In this document: positions 25,791 through 34,635 of the stretch, piece after piece
Numbering within the stretch: the first letter of the stretch is position 1
Layout: every line of letters begins with the position of its first letter
Assembly (NCBI RefSeq): GCF_015240255.1
Contig: NZ_CP061205.1
Span: forward strand, 2,962,501 to 3,026,500
DNA length: 64,000 nucleotides
Reading direction: 5' to 3'
DNA from: Kordiimonas pumila
GTDB taxonomy: Bacteria; Pseudomonadota; Alphaproteobacteria; Sphingomonadales; Kordiimonadaceae
Notes under the pieces: generated by a model
The model's input: only the letters and a program-made list of their open reading frames with translations
The model's database searches: none
Told to the model about the DNA's origin: nothing
Made by a program: the position numbers and the translations under genes

Positions 25791-26174
25791 AAAAAACTTC
25801 CTTACTGTCCAGATAAAACCGAACACCTTTACTTATACCCTCACCACCCCCGCAACTATCATGTCTAAATGGTTGGTATATAAAATAATAGATTCGGCTT
25901 TACTTTGCGAGCCTAAAAAAACAACGTATTATTACATCTTAAATATTTGCATTATATTTATTCATCAAAGCCTTAGTGAAATTTATAAGAACTTGAAAAC
26001 GTGAGTACATGATTAAGCTTGCCTTTTCTTGAAAAGAAAAACAGCACACAACAGCATAGAAACCTGCAGAAGTATAAAAAATTTCCAAACTGTCATTTTT
26101 TCTCTTGCGCCACAGGAATGATCGCATTATATCCAAGCCCGACCCCAAGGGTACCAGTTTCCAAATGTGGAAAT
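25791..26174. other. Intergenic region before tRNA-Thr
   Basis: About 380 AT-rich bases between the divergent MCP gene and the tRNA. No credible gene is seen. TTTTCTT (26024-26030) and AAGAAAA (26034-26040) form a 7-bp inverted repeat. A TTGCGC and a CATTAT element about 40-60 nt upstream of the tRNA may be its promoter, but spacing is not ideal. Confidence 0.45.
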
Positions 26175-26250
<76 letters not shown>

Positions 26251-26464
26251 CTTTTAGCTTTTGAAATTAAATGGTTAAGAGTTACCCAGTGCATATTATA
26301 TGCAACCGCATGGGCACATACATCATCATAACGAGAAGAATAGCCTCTGGTGAGAACTTATTATCAAATAAAGTTTCACGTCACATAACATAGAGGGACT
26401 GATAGTGAGCTACAACAGCCAGCATCAACATGTAATCCAACAATTCTCAGTAAAATAATACAAA

Positions 26465-26504
26465 GACGCACCAACTGAACCAATCATCGTTCAATTGATG
26501 CGCC
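26465..26504 (-). terminator. Terminator of TonB-receptor gene
   Basis: A long imperfect stem: GACGCACCAACTGAAC (26465-26480) against GTTCAATTGATGCGCC (26489-26504), 8 nt loop, with a G-U pair and mismatches. The minus strand continues TTTGTATTATTTT. It lies 11 nt past the receptor stop. Confidence 0.7.
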
Positions 26505-26514
26505 CTAATGTAGA

Positions 26515-28761
26515 TTAGAACATATACGAGAGAGAAATACCGTAAGTACGCGGTGTATTATACCAAACGTTCTGGTAGCCAAAGAGCCCAACCTCAACAA
26601 CATCAATAATATTCACCTCGTTGGTTAGGTTTCGTGCCCAAAGGGATGCTTCTATGTTTTCGCCCTTGCTGGTCCATTTCAAACTGGCATTAAGGTTTGT
26701 CGTTGCACCTTCACTACTGATTTCGTCTAGCTCACGTTCGTCATAGTAACGATTGCTTGTGTAACTAAAGTCACCCCGCAGTGCAAAATCACCTATCTCT
26801 GTTGGCAGAGTATACGTCGCCACTAAATTAAGCTGCGTAGACGGTGCCCCAATTAGCTTATTCCCGCTCAAATCCTCAACCGTGGCGCCATTTGCCCGGG
26901 TAAAGTTTTTATATTCGCTATCAAGGAAACCAGCACTAACACCAATTTCAAGATTTTGTGTTACCAGTGCCTGTAATTCAAACTCAAGGCCTTTTACCTC
27001 AGCGTCTGATGCATTTTCAATAAATTGCTGACCAGCGGCGTTGAAAGTAAACACCTGCAGGTCACTATAATCATAAAGAAATGCCGTTGTGTTAAACCTA
27101 ACTCGCTTATTTAGGAGCGTTGTCTTCAGGCCCGCTTCATAGCTTAGAATAACTTCAGGGTTATAAATTTCAGCAGCCCCAAGCGGGTCATTAAAAGCAC
27201 CCGTATTAAAGCCGCCGCTTGTAAAACCACGGTTCATGCTAATGAAGGCCAAAATGTCATCACTAATTTTATAATCAAGCGCTGCACGACCTGACCATTC
27301 TGACCAGCTTTCCTCTAGCTGAACATCAAAAAGCGGCCCAGGGAAAACTGATGTACGGGCTGAATCTGTCGCATAAGACTGATGGTCAACATCCCGCTTC
27401 TCATAGTTAATCCTACCACCAAGTGTCAGGGTAAACTTGTCAGTTATGTCGTATGAGCCCTGCGCAAAAGCAGCATAGGTATCTGTATGCTGAACATAGA
27501 ACTGATTAAAAGCATCAAACCCAAGCGCAAAATTAACCGATGCCATGTTATAGAAGTTGTTTACGTCACCCTTTTCCGTGAATGCAAACGCACCAATCAG
27601 CCAAGAAAAGGCACCATCATCCGGTGAACTGAGGCGAATTTCCTGAGAATAAGAACGGAAGGTTGATGGACCCCAGTCGATTGTAAAGATCGTTGATGGC
27701 GCCCCGTTACCTTCCTGTAAAACATGGCGTTTTGATTGCTCAAAACCCGAAACCGTGGTGATTGTATAACCATCACCAAAGCTAAAATCACCTACAAGAG
27801 AAACACCGACCAAATCAATTTTCGCAAACGTGTCACCCTCATATGTATTTACATAAGGATCTGGATTCGGATCCTGATAGCCAAGGATATCCACGCCGTT
27901 ACCCGCAATAATATCAGCTGCAGATAACTTCACAAACTGTCCACTTCCAAGAGCAACTGGATCAAAAATACCGCGGTGAACGCTGTTATTATGTGTTGAA
28001 CTTGAACCACCACCGTGAATGTTTAGTTTCAGGTCAACATCTGCGTTTGGCTGCCACCTTATAATACCACGTGCAGCCCATTCATCGATATCGTTTACTT
28101 TTTCACCGTTTCTGGCATCAGTTAAATAGCCATCCCGCTTGCTGTACGTGCCTGCAACTCGTGCCGATAATGTTTCACTAAGGGGCACTGTCGCAGCACC
28201 CTCAAATTTCATGGCATCATAATTACCGTAGCTTGCGCTTACATAACCGTCTGTTTCTCCGTCCATTTCAGGCAGTTTCGAATAAACAGAGATAGCACCG
28301 CCAGTTGCATTTTTACCGTACAGTGTTCCTTGCGGACCACGCAGCACCTCAATTCGTTCCAGATCATACATCTGGAACAATTGGCCTGAAGGCGCTGAGA
28401 GGTAAACCTGATCAAGATAAACTGCAATTTTGCTTTCTGCGGTTTGGTTAAAGTTATTATTACCAATACCCCGCATGAAGATTTTCGGACTAGATGTTCC
28501 CCAAAGCGCACTAATATGCAAATTTGGTGCAACAGCAGATAGGTCTTCTATATCTTCAAAACCACTTTCACGTATACGTTTGGCATCAAGCGCAGATACC
28601 GCCACAGGAATATCCTGCATCGATTCCTGCCTGCGCTGCGCTGATACAACAATTTCTTCAATCGCAAAAATGTTTTGTTCTACTGTACTCTGAGCGGTAC
28701 CTGTGGTGGATAGTACCATTGCTGGCAGTGCAGCCAGAACAGCATATTGTGAAACTTTCAT
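26515..28761 (-). CDS. TonB-dependent outer-membrane receptor
   Basis: A 748-residue receptor: signal peptide (VLAALPAMVLSTTGTAQS), TonB-box/plug start EEIVVSAQRRQESMQDIPVA, plug motifs FMRGIGNNN and GPQGTLYGKNATGGAISVYS, then a 22-stranded barrel ending YGISLSYMF with the terminal Phe. It imports a scarce or large ligand across the outer membrane using TonB energy. The plug type is the one common in sphingomonads and other degraders for hydrophobic or aromatic compounds. It lies beside the apc-like operon on the same strand, with its own upstream CCCACCC-N4-GGGTGGG site, so it probably imports the substrate or precursor of that pathway (inference). Confidence 0.93.
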   Translation of the reverse strand: MKVSQYAVLAALPAMVLSTTGTAQSTVEQNIFAIEEIVVSAQRRQESMQDIPVAVSALDAKRIRESGFEDIEDLSAVAPNLHISALWGTSSPKIFMRGIGNNNFNQTAESKIAVYLDQVYLSAPSGQLFQMYDLERIEVLRGPQGTLYGKNATGGAISVYSKLPEMDGETDGYVSASYGNYDAMKFEGAATVPLSETLSARVAGTYSKRDGYLTDARNGEKVNDIDEWAARGIIRWQPNADVDLKLNIHGGGSSSTHNNSVHRGIFDPVALGSGQFVKLSAADIIAGNGVDILGYQDPNPDPYVNTYEGDTFAKIDLVGVSLVGDFSFGDGYTITTVSGFEQSKRHVLQEGNGAPSTIFTIDWGPSTFRSYSQEIRLSSPDDGAFSWLIGAFAFTEKGDVNNFYNMASVNFALGFDAFNQFYVQHTDTYAAFAQGSYDITDKFTLTLGGRINYEKRDVDHQSYATDSARTSVFPGPLFDVQLEESWSEWSGRAALDYKISDDILAFISMNRGFTSGGFNTGAFNDPLGAAEIYNPEVILSYEAGLKTTLLNKRVRFNTTAFLYDYSDLQVFTFNAAGQQFIENASDAEVKGLEFELQALVTQNLEIGVSAGFLDSEYKNFTRANGATVEDLSGNKLIGAPSTQLNLVATYTLPTEIGDFALRGDFSYTSNRYYDERELDEISSEGATTNLNASLKWTSKGENIEASLWARNLTNEVNIIDVVEVGLFGYQNVWYNTPRTYGISLSYMF

Positions 28762-28856
28762 TGGTCGTTCCCCTTCCTGATAATCCCCTTGTCCGCAGAA
28801 ATATTCACCCCAAATATTTCTGCTATATACTGGTTATCAAAGATATTGAAATAACC

Positions 28857-28874
28857 CCCACCCAGTAGGGTGGG
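28857..28874. promoter_or_regulatory. Candidate LAL-regulator operator upstream of TonB receptor
   Basis: Perfect inverted repeat CCCACCC-AGTA-GGGTGGG, 96 nt upstream of the receptor start. The same arms with a 4 nt spacer occur at 41904-41919, and 14 bases (CCCCACCCAGTAGG) recur at 39144-39157. Confidence 0.6.
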
Positions 28875-28918
28875 AAAACGCCTGAAAGCTGATTAATTCA
28901 TTATTTCCAATATTATAT

Positions 28919-30064
28919 TCAAAGACTGCGGCCAATAATTTCGCGCATAATTTCATTAGTCCCGCCAAATATTCTGGTAACACGCGCATCTTTCCAAAGG
29001 CCTGCAATCGCATATTCAGTCATATAGCCTGCTCCGCCGTGCAACTGAAGGGCGGCGTCACAGCATTTCCACTGAAATTCAGTGTGCCATAATTTAGCGG
29101 CTGATGCCTCCGTTGCTGTCAGATTACCGCTCACATGGCGGGCCAGTGCCCAATCAATATGCGCCCAACCGACCTGTAATTCTGTTTTTAGATCCGCGAG
29201 CACAAACTTGGTGTTTTGAAACTCTATTACCTTTTTACCAAATGCACTGCGTTCTGACGTAAAGGTAACCGCTTCCATGAAGGCGCGCTGTGCTGAAGCT
29301 TGCGCATAAATGGCAATTGAAAGCCTTTCTTGCGGCAACTGATTCATAAGGTTGGCAAAGCCTTTTCCCTCATCCCCAAGCAAATCGCTTTCATCCACGT
29401 GGACATCTTCAAAAAACAGTTCACACGTGTCAGAACAGTGTTGCCCAATCTTTTCTAATGGGTTGCCGCTTTTAACGCCCGTCAAGCTGGCATCCACCAG
29501 AAAAAGGCTAACACCCTTTGCTCCCGCCGATGGGTCTGTTTTTGCGGCAACAATAATAACATCGGCATGCTTGCCGTTCGTAATGTATGTTTTGCTGCCA
29601 TTTAAGACAAAACCATTACCGCTTTTTTTGGCGGATGTTCGAATTGCCTGCAAATCAGAGCCAGTGGAGGGCTCTGTCATCGCAATCGCACCGACAGCCG
29701 CACCGCTTACCATGCCCGGCAACCACCGGTTTTTTTGTTCTTCTGTGCCGTATTCAAGAATATAATCTGCCACAATGTCGCTATGTACCAGCACAGCTGG
29801 CGGAAAACTCTCGAACCCTAACTCTTCCGCAACAACAGCATTATAGCTAAAATCAAGACCTAGGCCGCCATATTCTTCTGGTATTTGTGGACACAGCATA
29901 CCCGCTTCACCGCATTTAAGCCAAAAGCTACGATCCACCATGCCCTCAGCCTGCCAACGTTTCAAATTGGGGCTAATTTCCGCCGCAATAAACTTACAAA
30001 TACTGTCGCGAAATTGCATGTGAGTATCGTCATAAACTTCACTAACAGAGCGCTTTAATTGCAT
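28919..30064 (-). CDS. Acyl-CoA dehydrogenase
   Basis: A 381-residue FAD-dependent acyl-CoA dehydrogenase introducing an alpha-beta double bond in an acyl-CoA. It has the signatures MTEPSTGSDLQAIRTSA (FAD/substrate site), TYITNGKHADVIIVAAKTD, LHGGAGYMTEYAI and the C-terminal FGGTNEIMREIIGRSL. The catalytic Glu is probably in the GYMTEYAIAGL segment. It is the last gene of the seven-gene operon, 4 nt after the CoA ligase, so it likely acts on an acyl-CoA produced by the same pathway. Confidence 0.93.
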   Translation of the reverse strand: MQLKRSVSEVYDDTHMQFRDSICKFIAAEISPNLKRWQAEGMVDRSFWLKCGEAGMLCPQIPEEYGGLGLDFSYNAVVAEELGFESFPPAVLVHSDIVADYILEYGTEEQKNRWLPGMVSGAAVGAIAMTEPSTGSDLQAIRTSAKKSGNGFVLNGSKTYITNGKHADVIIVAAKTDPSAGAKGVSLFLVDASLTGVKSGNPLEKIGQHCSDTCELFFEDVHVDESDLLGDEGKGFANLMNQLPQERLSIAIYAQASAQRAFMEAVTFTSERSAFGKKVIEFQNTKFVLADLKTELQVGWAHIDWALARHVSGNLTATEASAAKLWHTEFQWKCCDAALQLHGGAGYMTEYAIAGLWKDARVTRIFGGTNEIMREIIGRSL

Positions 30065-30068
30065 AACT

Positions 30069-31625
30069 TTATCCTACACCACGGCTAACATGTTCCCAGT
30101 ATGGCTTCTTTAAAACCTGTTTCAAGACCTTGCCGCTTGCATTCCGAGGAAGCTCAGAAACACATTCAACAAGCCGTGGTACCTTATACCCACCAAGTTT
30201 GGTCCGACAGAAAGCGACCACATCTTCCCTTGAAAGCGGTGCGCCATCTTTCGTTACAATGATCGCAAGCAAGGCTTCACCGTATTTATCGTCAGGTACT
30301 CCGATCACAGCTGCATCAATAATGTCCGGATGCTCAAAAAGCGCATTCTCCACCTCACGCGGGTAGATATTTTCACCGCCGCTTACGACCATATCCTTGA
30401 TACGGTCCTTGATATAAAGGTACCCTTCATCATCAATAATTCCGGCGTCCCCCGTATGAGCCCAGCCCCCTTCAAGAAAAGATGCCGTGGCATCTGGTAA
30501 ATTCCAGTACCCCGGCACGATCTGCGGACCGCGCGCCTGAATTTCACCGACACTGCCTTCTTCTGTAACGATGCGGATGTCACAACCTGGCAAGGGCCTG
30601 CCCGCTGCCAAAAGCAAATGTGTTTCCCCGTCAAGTGCACGCCTGTGCTCATCGGCGCCCAGCAAGGTAAGAATAGCTGTAGTTTCTGTCATCCCATATG
30701 CCTGATACATATCACAGCCAAAAACATTAACCGCACGGCGCAGCACATCTTCTGCAATGGGCGAGGCGCCGTACATCAACATCTTTAAATTGTCCCAGTT
30801 CCGGCTTCTAATGTCCGGTACTTGTGTCAGACACGCCTGTATCATTGCTGGCACAAGAAAGGTAAAAGCCACCTTTTCGGTATCCAACGTATTAACAACA
30901 TCAACAGGGTCAAAATCTGTCTTAAAGATGATCGACATACCGCGCCCCATAGAAAAAGCCGCGATCCAAACTGCTGCCGCATGATACAGCGGCGTTACCA
31001 CAAGTACTGTATCTCCGGCATCTGGTAATCGTGTCACCATATTGGTGCATTGTGCCAAATTGGCAGCGTAATTTTCGTGGGTGACAAGCACCCCTTTTGG
31101 CAAACCAGTAGTCCCGCTTGTATACATCTGATAGAAAATATCATCGGAATGCACGTTGATATCTGGAAGTTGATCTGACTGATTATCAAACCACGTATCA
31201 TACAGCACGGCACCGGCAAGTTCGTCTTCGAACGCCACAAAATGCTTAATCGTAGTTAAACGGTCTTTGATGGAAGCAACAACCTCAGTATATCCTGCGC
31301 CAACAAATAGGGCTTTGGCACCGGCATTTTCTAGAATAAATTCCCATTCAGCGGGCGCTAGGCGGTAATTAAGTGGCACGGGCACAGCACCCGTTTTAGA
31401 GGCAGCCAAATACATCAGCCACATATCAGCGCAGTTTTTGGAAAGGTATCCAAACCGATCCCCTTTCTGGAGGCCAAGTGACACCAAGCCATTTGCGATC
31501 TTGTTCACCTCAAGGGCAGCCTCTGCAAACGTTAAAGCACGTCTATCATCCCTTACACACAGTTGCGCTGGGCGTGACCCCACTAAAAAGTCAAACATGT
31601 CGTGAAACAGTAGGGTCTTATGCAT
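30069..31625 (-). CDS. AMP-forming acyl-CoA ligase (bal-like position)
   Basis: A 518-residue ANL-superfamily ligase: carboxylate + ATP + CoA to acyl-CoA + AMP + PPi. Motifs: P-loop YTSGTTGLPKGV, QAYGMTETTAIL, WAHTGDAGIIDDEGYLYIKD, VVSGGENIYPREVENAL and the catalytic Lys near NASGKVLKQVL. It follows the apc5-position gene directly (TAG then ATG, GGGGGCG as SD). In the acetophenone operon of Aromatoleum the gene after apc5 encodes benzoylacetate-CoA ligase; by position and logic this enzyme would activate the beta-keto acid made by the carboxylase. The actual substrate is unknown. Confidence 0.9.
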   Translation of the reverse strand: MHKTLLFHDMFDFLVGSRPAQLCVRDDRRALTFAEAALEVNKIANGLVSLGLQKGDRFGYLSKNCADMWLMYLAASKTGAVPVPLNYRLAPAEWEFILENAGAKALFVGAGYTEVVASIKDRLTTIKHFVAFEDELAGAVLYDTWFDNQSDQLPDINVHSDDIFYQMYTSGTTGLPKGVLVTHENYAANLAQCTNMVTRLPDAGDTVLVVTPLYHAAAVWIAAFSMGRGMSIIFKTDFDPVDVVNTLDTEKVAFTFLVPAMIQACLTQVPDIRSRNWDNLKMLMYGASPIAEDVLRRAVNVFGCDMYQAYGMTETTAILTLLGADEHRRALDGETHLLLAAGRPLPGCDIRIVTEEGSVGEIQARGPQIVPGYWNLPDATASFLEGGWAHTGDAGIIDDEGYLYIKDRIKDMVVSGGENIYPREVENALFEHPDIIDAAVIGVPDDKYGEALLAIIVTKDGAPLSREDVVAFCRTKLGGYKVPRLVECVSELPRNASGKVLKQVLKKPYWEHVSRGVG

Positions 31626-32354
31626 CTACGCCCCCTCTTTCAAATCTTTAATGCGCGACAAAACAAACTCTGGATTGCTATCTGCCGGGATCATAATCCG
31701 AACATCCATAGCATTAGCATTGACGGCACCGCCTGACTTGAACGCATCGGGGCCAATTGTTTGACACTGCGCGAACAGTTCACTGCTATCCGCTGCAGGA
31801 AAAGCTTTTGCAGCTTGTTCGCCGTGCTGGTGGTTTAATACGGCAACAGAAAGGCCAAAATGGTCAGCAATGCGAAACATGCTGGATGCCATTTGAAGCC
31901 CTGCAGTATGCTTTTCATCAAGCCCAATCTGGACAATAGAAGCCGAACCGGCCTTTCTTAAAATGTCCCCAAGCGCAAGGCTTGCCAAGTCCATGGCATC
32001 TTCATCACTGTTCGATAAAACAGCAGTGGCAGGCCCCGGCAAAACCAGAAGAATATTAGAGAGAACGCCGTTTGCAGACAGGGAAGCAATTGCAGTTTCA
32101 AGTTCACCAAGTAACGCACCGTCTTCAACAGCGTCATTGAGGGCTTCCGCAATATCCTCCGGGTCACCGTCTGTTTGTGTCATATGTTTTTGCAAAAGCG
32201 GTGCAACTGGCAGCATAAAATAATCTGCGGATAATAGCTTCAACACCTCACCGCAAAAAAGCCCCATGCCATCAGGTTGGCCCCAAGGGTCACCCCCTGC
32301 CCTTAAGAGGCCGACGGCATAGTCGTAGCCGTCAATCCAAACCTTCGCACTCAT
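31626..32354 (-). CDS. Small carboxylase-operon protein at apc5 position
   Basis: A 242-residue soluble protein with no motif I can name. It is acidic and alanine-rich with a repeated hydrophobic/acidic helix pattern (AEALNDAVEDGALLGELETA, DEDAMDLASLALGDILRKAG) and no signal peptide. Its start overlaps the HyuB-like stop by 4 nt (ATGA), so it is translationally coupled to the carboxylase. It occupies the place of apc5, a subunit of about 34 kDa loosely associated with the acetophenone carboxylase core; this one is smaller (about 26 kDa). Equivalence is inferred from position only. Confidence 0.6.
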   Translation of the reverse strand: MSAKVWIDGYDYAVGLLRAGGDPWGQPDGMGLFCGEVLKLLSADYFMLPVAPLLQKHMTQTDGDPEDIAEALNDAVEDGALLGELETAIASLSANGVLSNILLVLPGPATAVLSNSDEDAMDLASLALGDILRKAGSASIVQIGLDEKHTAGLQMASSMFRIADHFGLSVAVLNHQHGEQAAKAFPAADSSELFAQCQTIGPDAFKSGGAVNANAMDVRIMIPADSNPEFVLSRIKDLKEGA

Positions 32355-34624
32355 GATGCTACGCTTTCCCCGCGCGCGGCAGCCAGTTCAGCCTCCAGTT
32401 TTGCGATTTTGACGTTAAGTGGATTAGGCATCATCACAGGCGGGGTCACTTCCCCTGCTGGATAATATTTATCTGGCGAACCGGCATAAACCATCGACGG
32501 GTCGTCCCATGAACCAAAATATGGTACATCGCTAGACGGTTTATCTTTAACCCAACTGTTTTTGAAGTCTTCAAAACTCATGCTTTTTGCAAGCCGTTCA
32601 TCTTTGACAACCTGACGCGCAGCGGCGGTTTTCGCCTCATCAACTATCCGTGTCGCAGGGTCAAACACAACATGATATATACGCTCAATAACATCTTCTG
32701 AAACCAAGTCTTCTTCATAGTCGCGCATTACATCAGCGGGGTCACGTTCAAGCGGATCACCAAAGCCACCGCCTGTGCCCTGTGAAATCATATAAAGCTC
32801 GCCGCGCGAAGCCAGTGAATAAGGCAGGAACATAGGATGCGTGCTATATTCGCCTTCTTCAAATGGTTGCTGGTTCATCAATTCTTCGATGGAATAGCGA
32901 AACTTCGATGGATCAGCATGCATTTCATCAAACACATCCACACCCTGAATCCGGCATAGTGGATATGTTGGACACCCATAGCCGCCAAACAGACCAGGGA
33001 TATTCGGGAATTTCGAACCAATTGCTGTCAGCATGAACCCCCATGCGGGGCTGTCCCGCAGCGCCAAAATCATCTGGTACCCCATACCACCGCGTTGCCG
33101 GCCAAAGCCCTGATTGTCGCGCATCAATTTTTTGGAAACCAGTTGCACAAAGGGCATTTCTTCTTCCATGAACTCTTGTTCACCTAGATCGGCCATGGTT
33201 GCAAAAATTGGCGCACAGCTATGCTGTCCGTCGCGGTCAGGCAAAGCACCACCGCCCATGCCGTTAATGTCCGCGCATACGTTCCCAACCATTTCACCAT
33301 GCTGGGTTACACCGCCAAATAGAAACGTGTTAATCATGTTAAACCACGGAGCAATCACACGAGTGTATTTGCTGGGTACGGAATACAGGAACTTCATGGT
33401 TGAAACCTGCGCCACACTCCATGCTGTAAAAACCGACATCATGCTCTGTGCGTTTGGTGTCCCAAAGGCAGGGCGTAAAATGGATTTTTCATCAAACAAA
33501 AACTTGATGGGATTAAGAACCCCTTGGTTCCGAGGCAAATCCGGCCATATGTACGTTAAAAAAAGCTGTGCCAACATCCCCTTCAAGGTAATATCCAGCG
33601 AATTATTAGACCTGTTGGTAAACTCAGGCGATGACCCCCTGTAATCAAAGGTCAAAGTGTCGCCTTTTTTAGTGAGAGTCAGATTAATTTTAATGAGCGC
33701 ATTTTCACGCAAAGTGCCGTCTGTCCACCATGCATGCCGTGTTGTACCGTCTGGCCATTCCTGAAGGCGGCGACGTACTTCTGCCTCAGTGTCTTCAAGG
33801 TTGGAGCGCAAGCAAGACACAACGGCTTCAAGGCCGTAATCCTTTATGGCTTCATGCACACGTTGCTCAAGGCGGCGGCAGGTGAACATTTTCACTTTCA
33901 TATCGGAATACTGTAATTTTGGTTCTCGAACAGAGTTTTGAAGAAACGTAACAATGTCCCGGCGCAGCGTATAATTCTCCGCAACACGGAATGGAGACAT
34001 TTTCAAGCCTTCATCCCATACCTGCTCTGCCATTGAGGGCATACCGCCCGGCTCAATAGCGCCGTTTTCACCTTCGTGTACAGTGGCCCCCACCCATGCA
34101 ACCAGTTCACCTTCCCAGAAAACCGGCATCATCATGGACTGGTCCGTATTATGTGCCTGACCGTAGCGGGCATCATTTACAAGGAACACATCGCCTTCCC
34201 GCACACCCACTGTGGGTTCATTTGTCCAGTATTTATTGATGTACTTGATGGGGTATTGCACAAGGTTACAAAAAATAACCACACCGCCTGTGCTCGCAAG
34301 GCTAAGATCGCCTTTCGCCGTGAAAATAGCGGAAACACAGTCCCCCCATTTCGCCCCCGGTGCTGCGCCCATATTTTCCAGCATATCAAAACTTTCATTG
34401 GCGCCAGCAAGCAGTCGCTCACGGACAATTTCCAGTTTTGCCGGATCATTTTCAGCCTGCATGCTACGTTCTTCTAGAACGGTGCGGTCTTCAATGCCGT
34501 GGTTATCCATGATTTCCTTGTCGGGCGCCAAAAACAGGCTCGTATCCTTCAGGAACTCACTGACAGAATCGCTTTGAACATCTGCCGCACTAGATTTTTG
34601 GGTATTTACGTTCTCAATGCTCAT
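32351..34624 (-). CDS. HyuB-family ketone carboxylase subunit (apc4-like)
   Basis: A 757-residue hydantoinase B/acetone carboxylase alpha-type protein. Features: DNHGIEDRTVLEERSMQAEN, ASTGGVVIFCNLVQYPIKYI, FLVNDARYGQAHNTDQSMMM, FDYRGSSPEFTNRSNNSLD, GVTQHGEMVGNVCADINGMG and the C-terminal SQGTGGGFGDPLERDPADVM. In acetone and acetophenone carboxylases this subunit combines the phosphorylated enol of the ketone with bicarbonate-derived carboxyl phosphate. The start at 34624 follows GAGGAGAGATACA; the upstream extension in frame is just the ribosome site. It lies 11 nt after the HyuA-like subunit. Confidence 0.88.
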   Translation of the reverse strand: MSIENVNTQKSSAADVQSDSVSEFLKDTSLFLAPDKEIMDNHGIEDRTVLEERSMQAENDPAKLEIVRERLLAGANESFDMLENMGAAPGAKWGDCVSAIFTAKGDLSLASTGGVVIFCNLVQYPIKYINKYWTNEPTVGVREGDVFLVNDARYGQAHNTDQSMMMPVFWEGELVAWVGATVHEGENGAIEPGGMPSMAEQVWDEGLKMSPFRVAENYTLRRDIVTFLQNSVREPKLQYSDMKVKMFTCRRLEQRVHEAIKDYGLEAVVSCLRSNLEDTEAEVRRRLQEWPDGTTRHAWWTDGTLRENALIKINLTLTKKGDTLTFDYRGSSPEFTNRSNNSLDITLKGMLAQLFLTYIWPDLPRNQGVLNPIKFLFDEKSILRPAFGTPNAQSMMSVFTAWSVAQVSTMKFLYSVPSKYTRVIAPWFNMINTFLFGGVTQHGEMVGNVCADINGMGGGALPDRDGQHSCAPIFATMADLGEQEFMEEEMPFVQLVSKKLMRDNQGFGRQRGGMGYQMILALRDSPAWGFMLTAIGSKFPNIPGLFGGYGCPTYPLCRIQGVDVFDEMHADPSKFRYSIEELMNQQPFEEGEYSTHPMFLPYSLASRGELYMISQGTGGGFGDPLERDPADVMRDYEEDLVSEDVIERIYHVVFDPATRIVDEAKTAAARQVVKDERLAKSMSFEDFKNSWVKDKPSSDVPYFGSWDDPSMVYAGSPDKYYPAGEVTPPVMMPNPLNVKIAKLEAELAAARGESVAS

Positions 34625-34635
34625 TGTATCTCTCC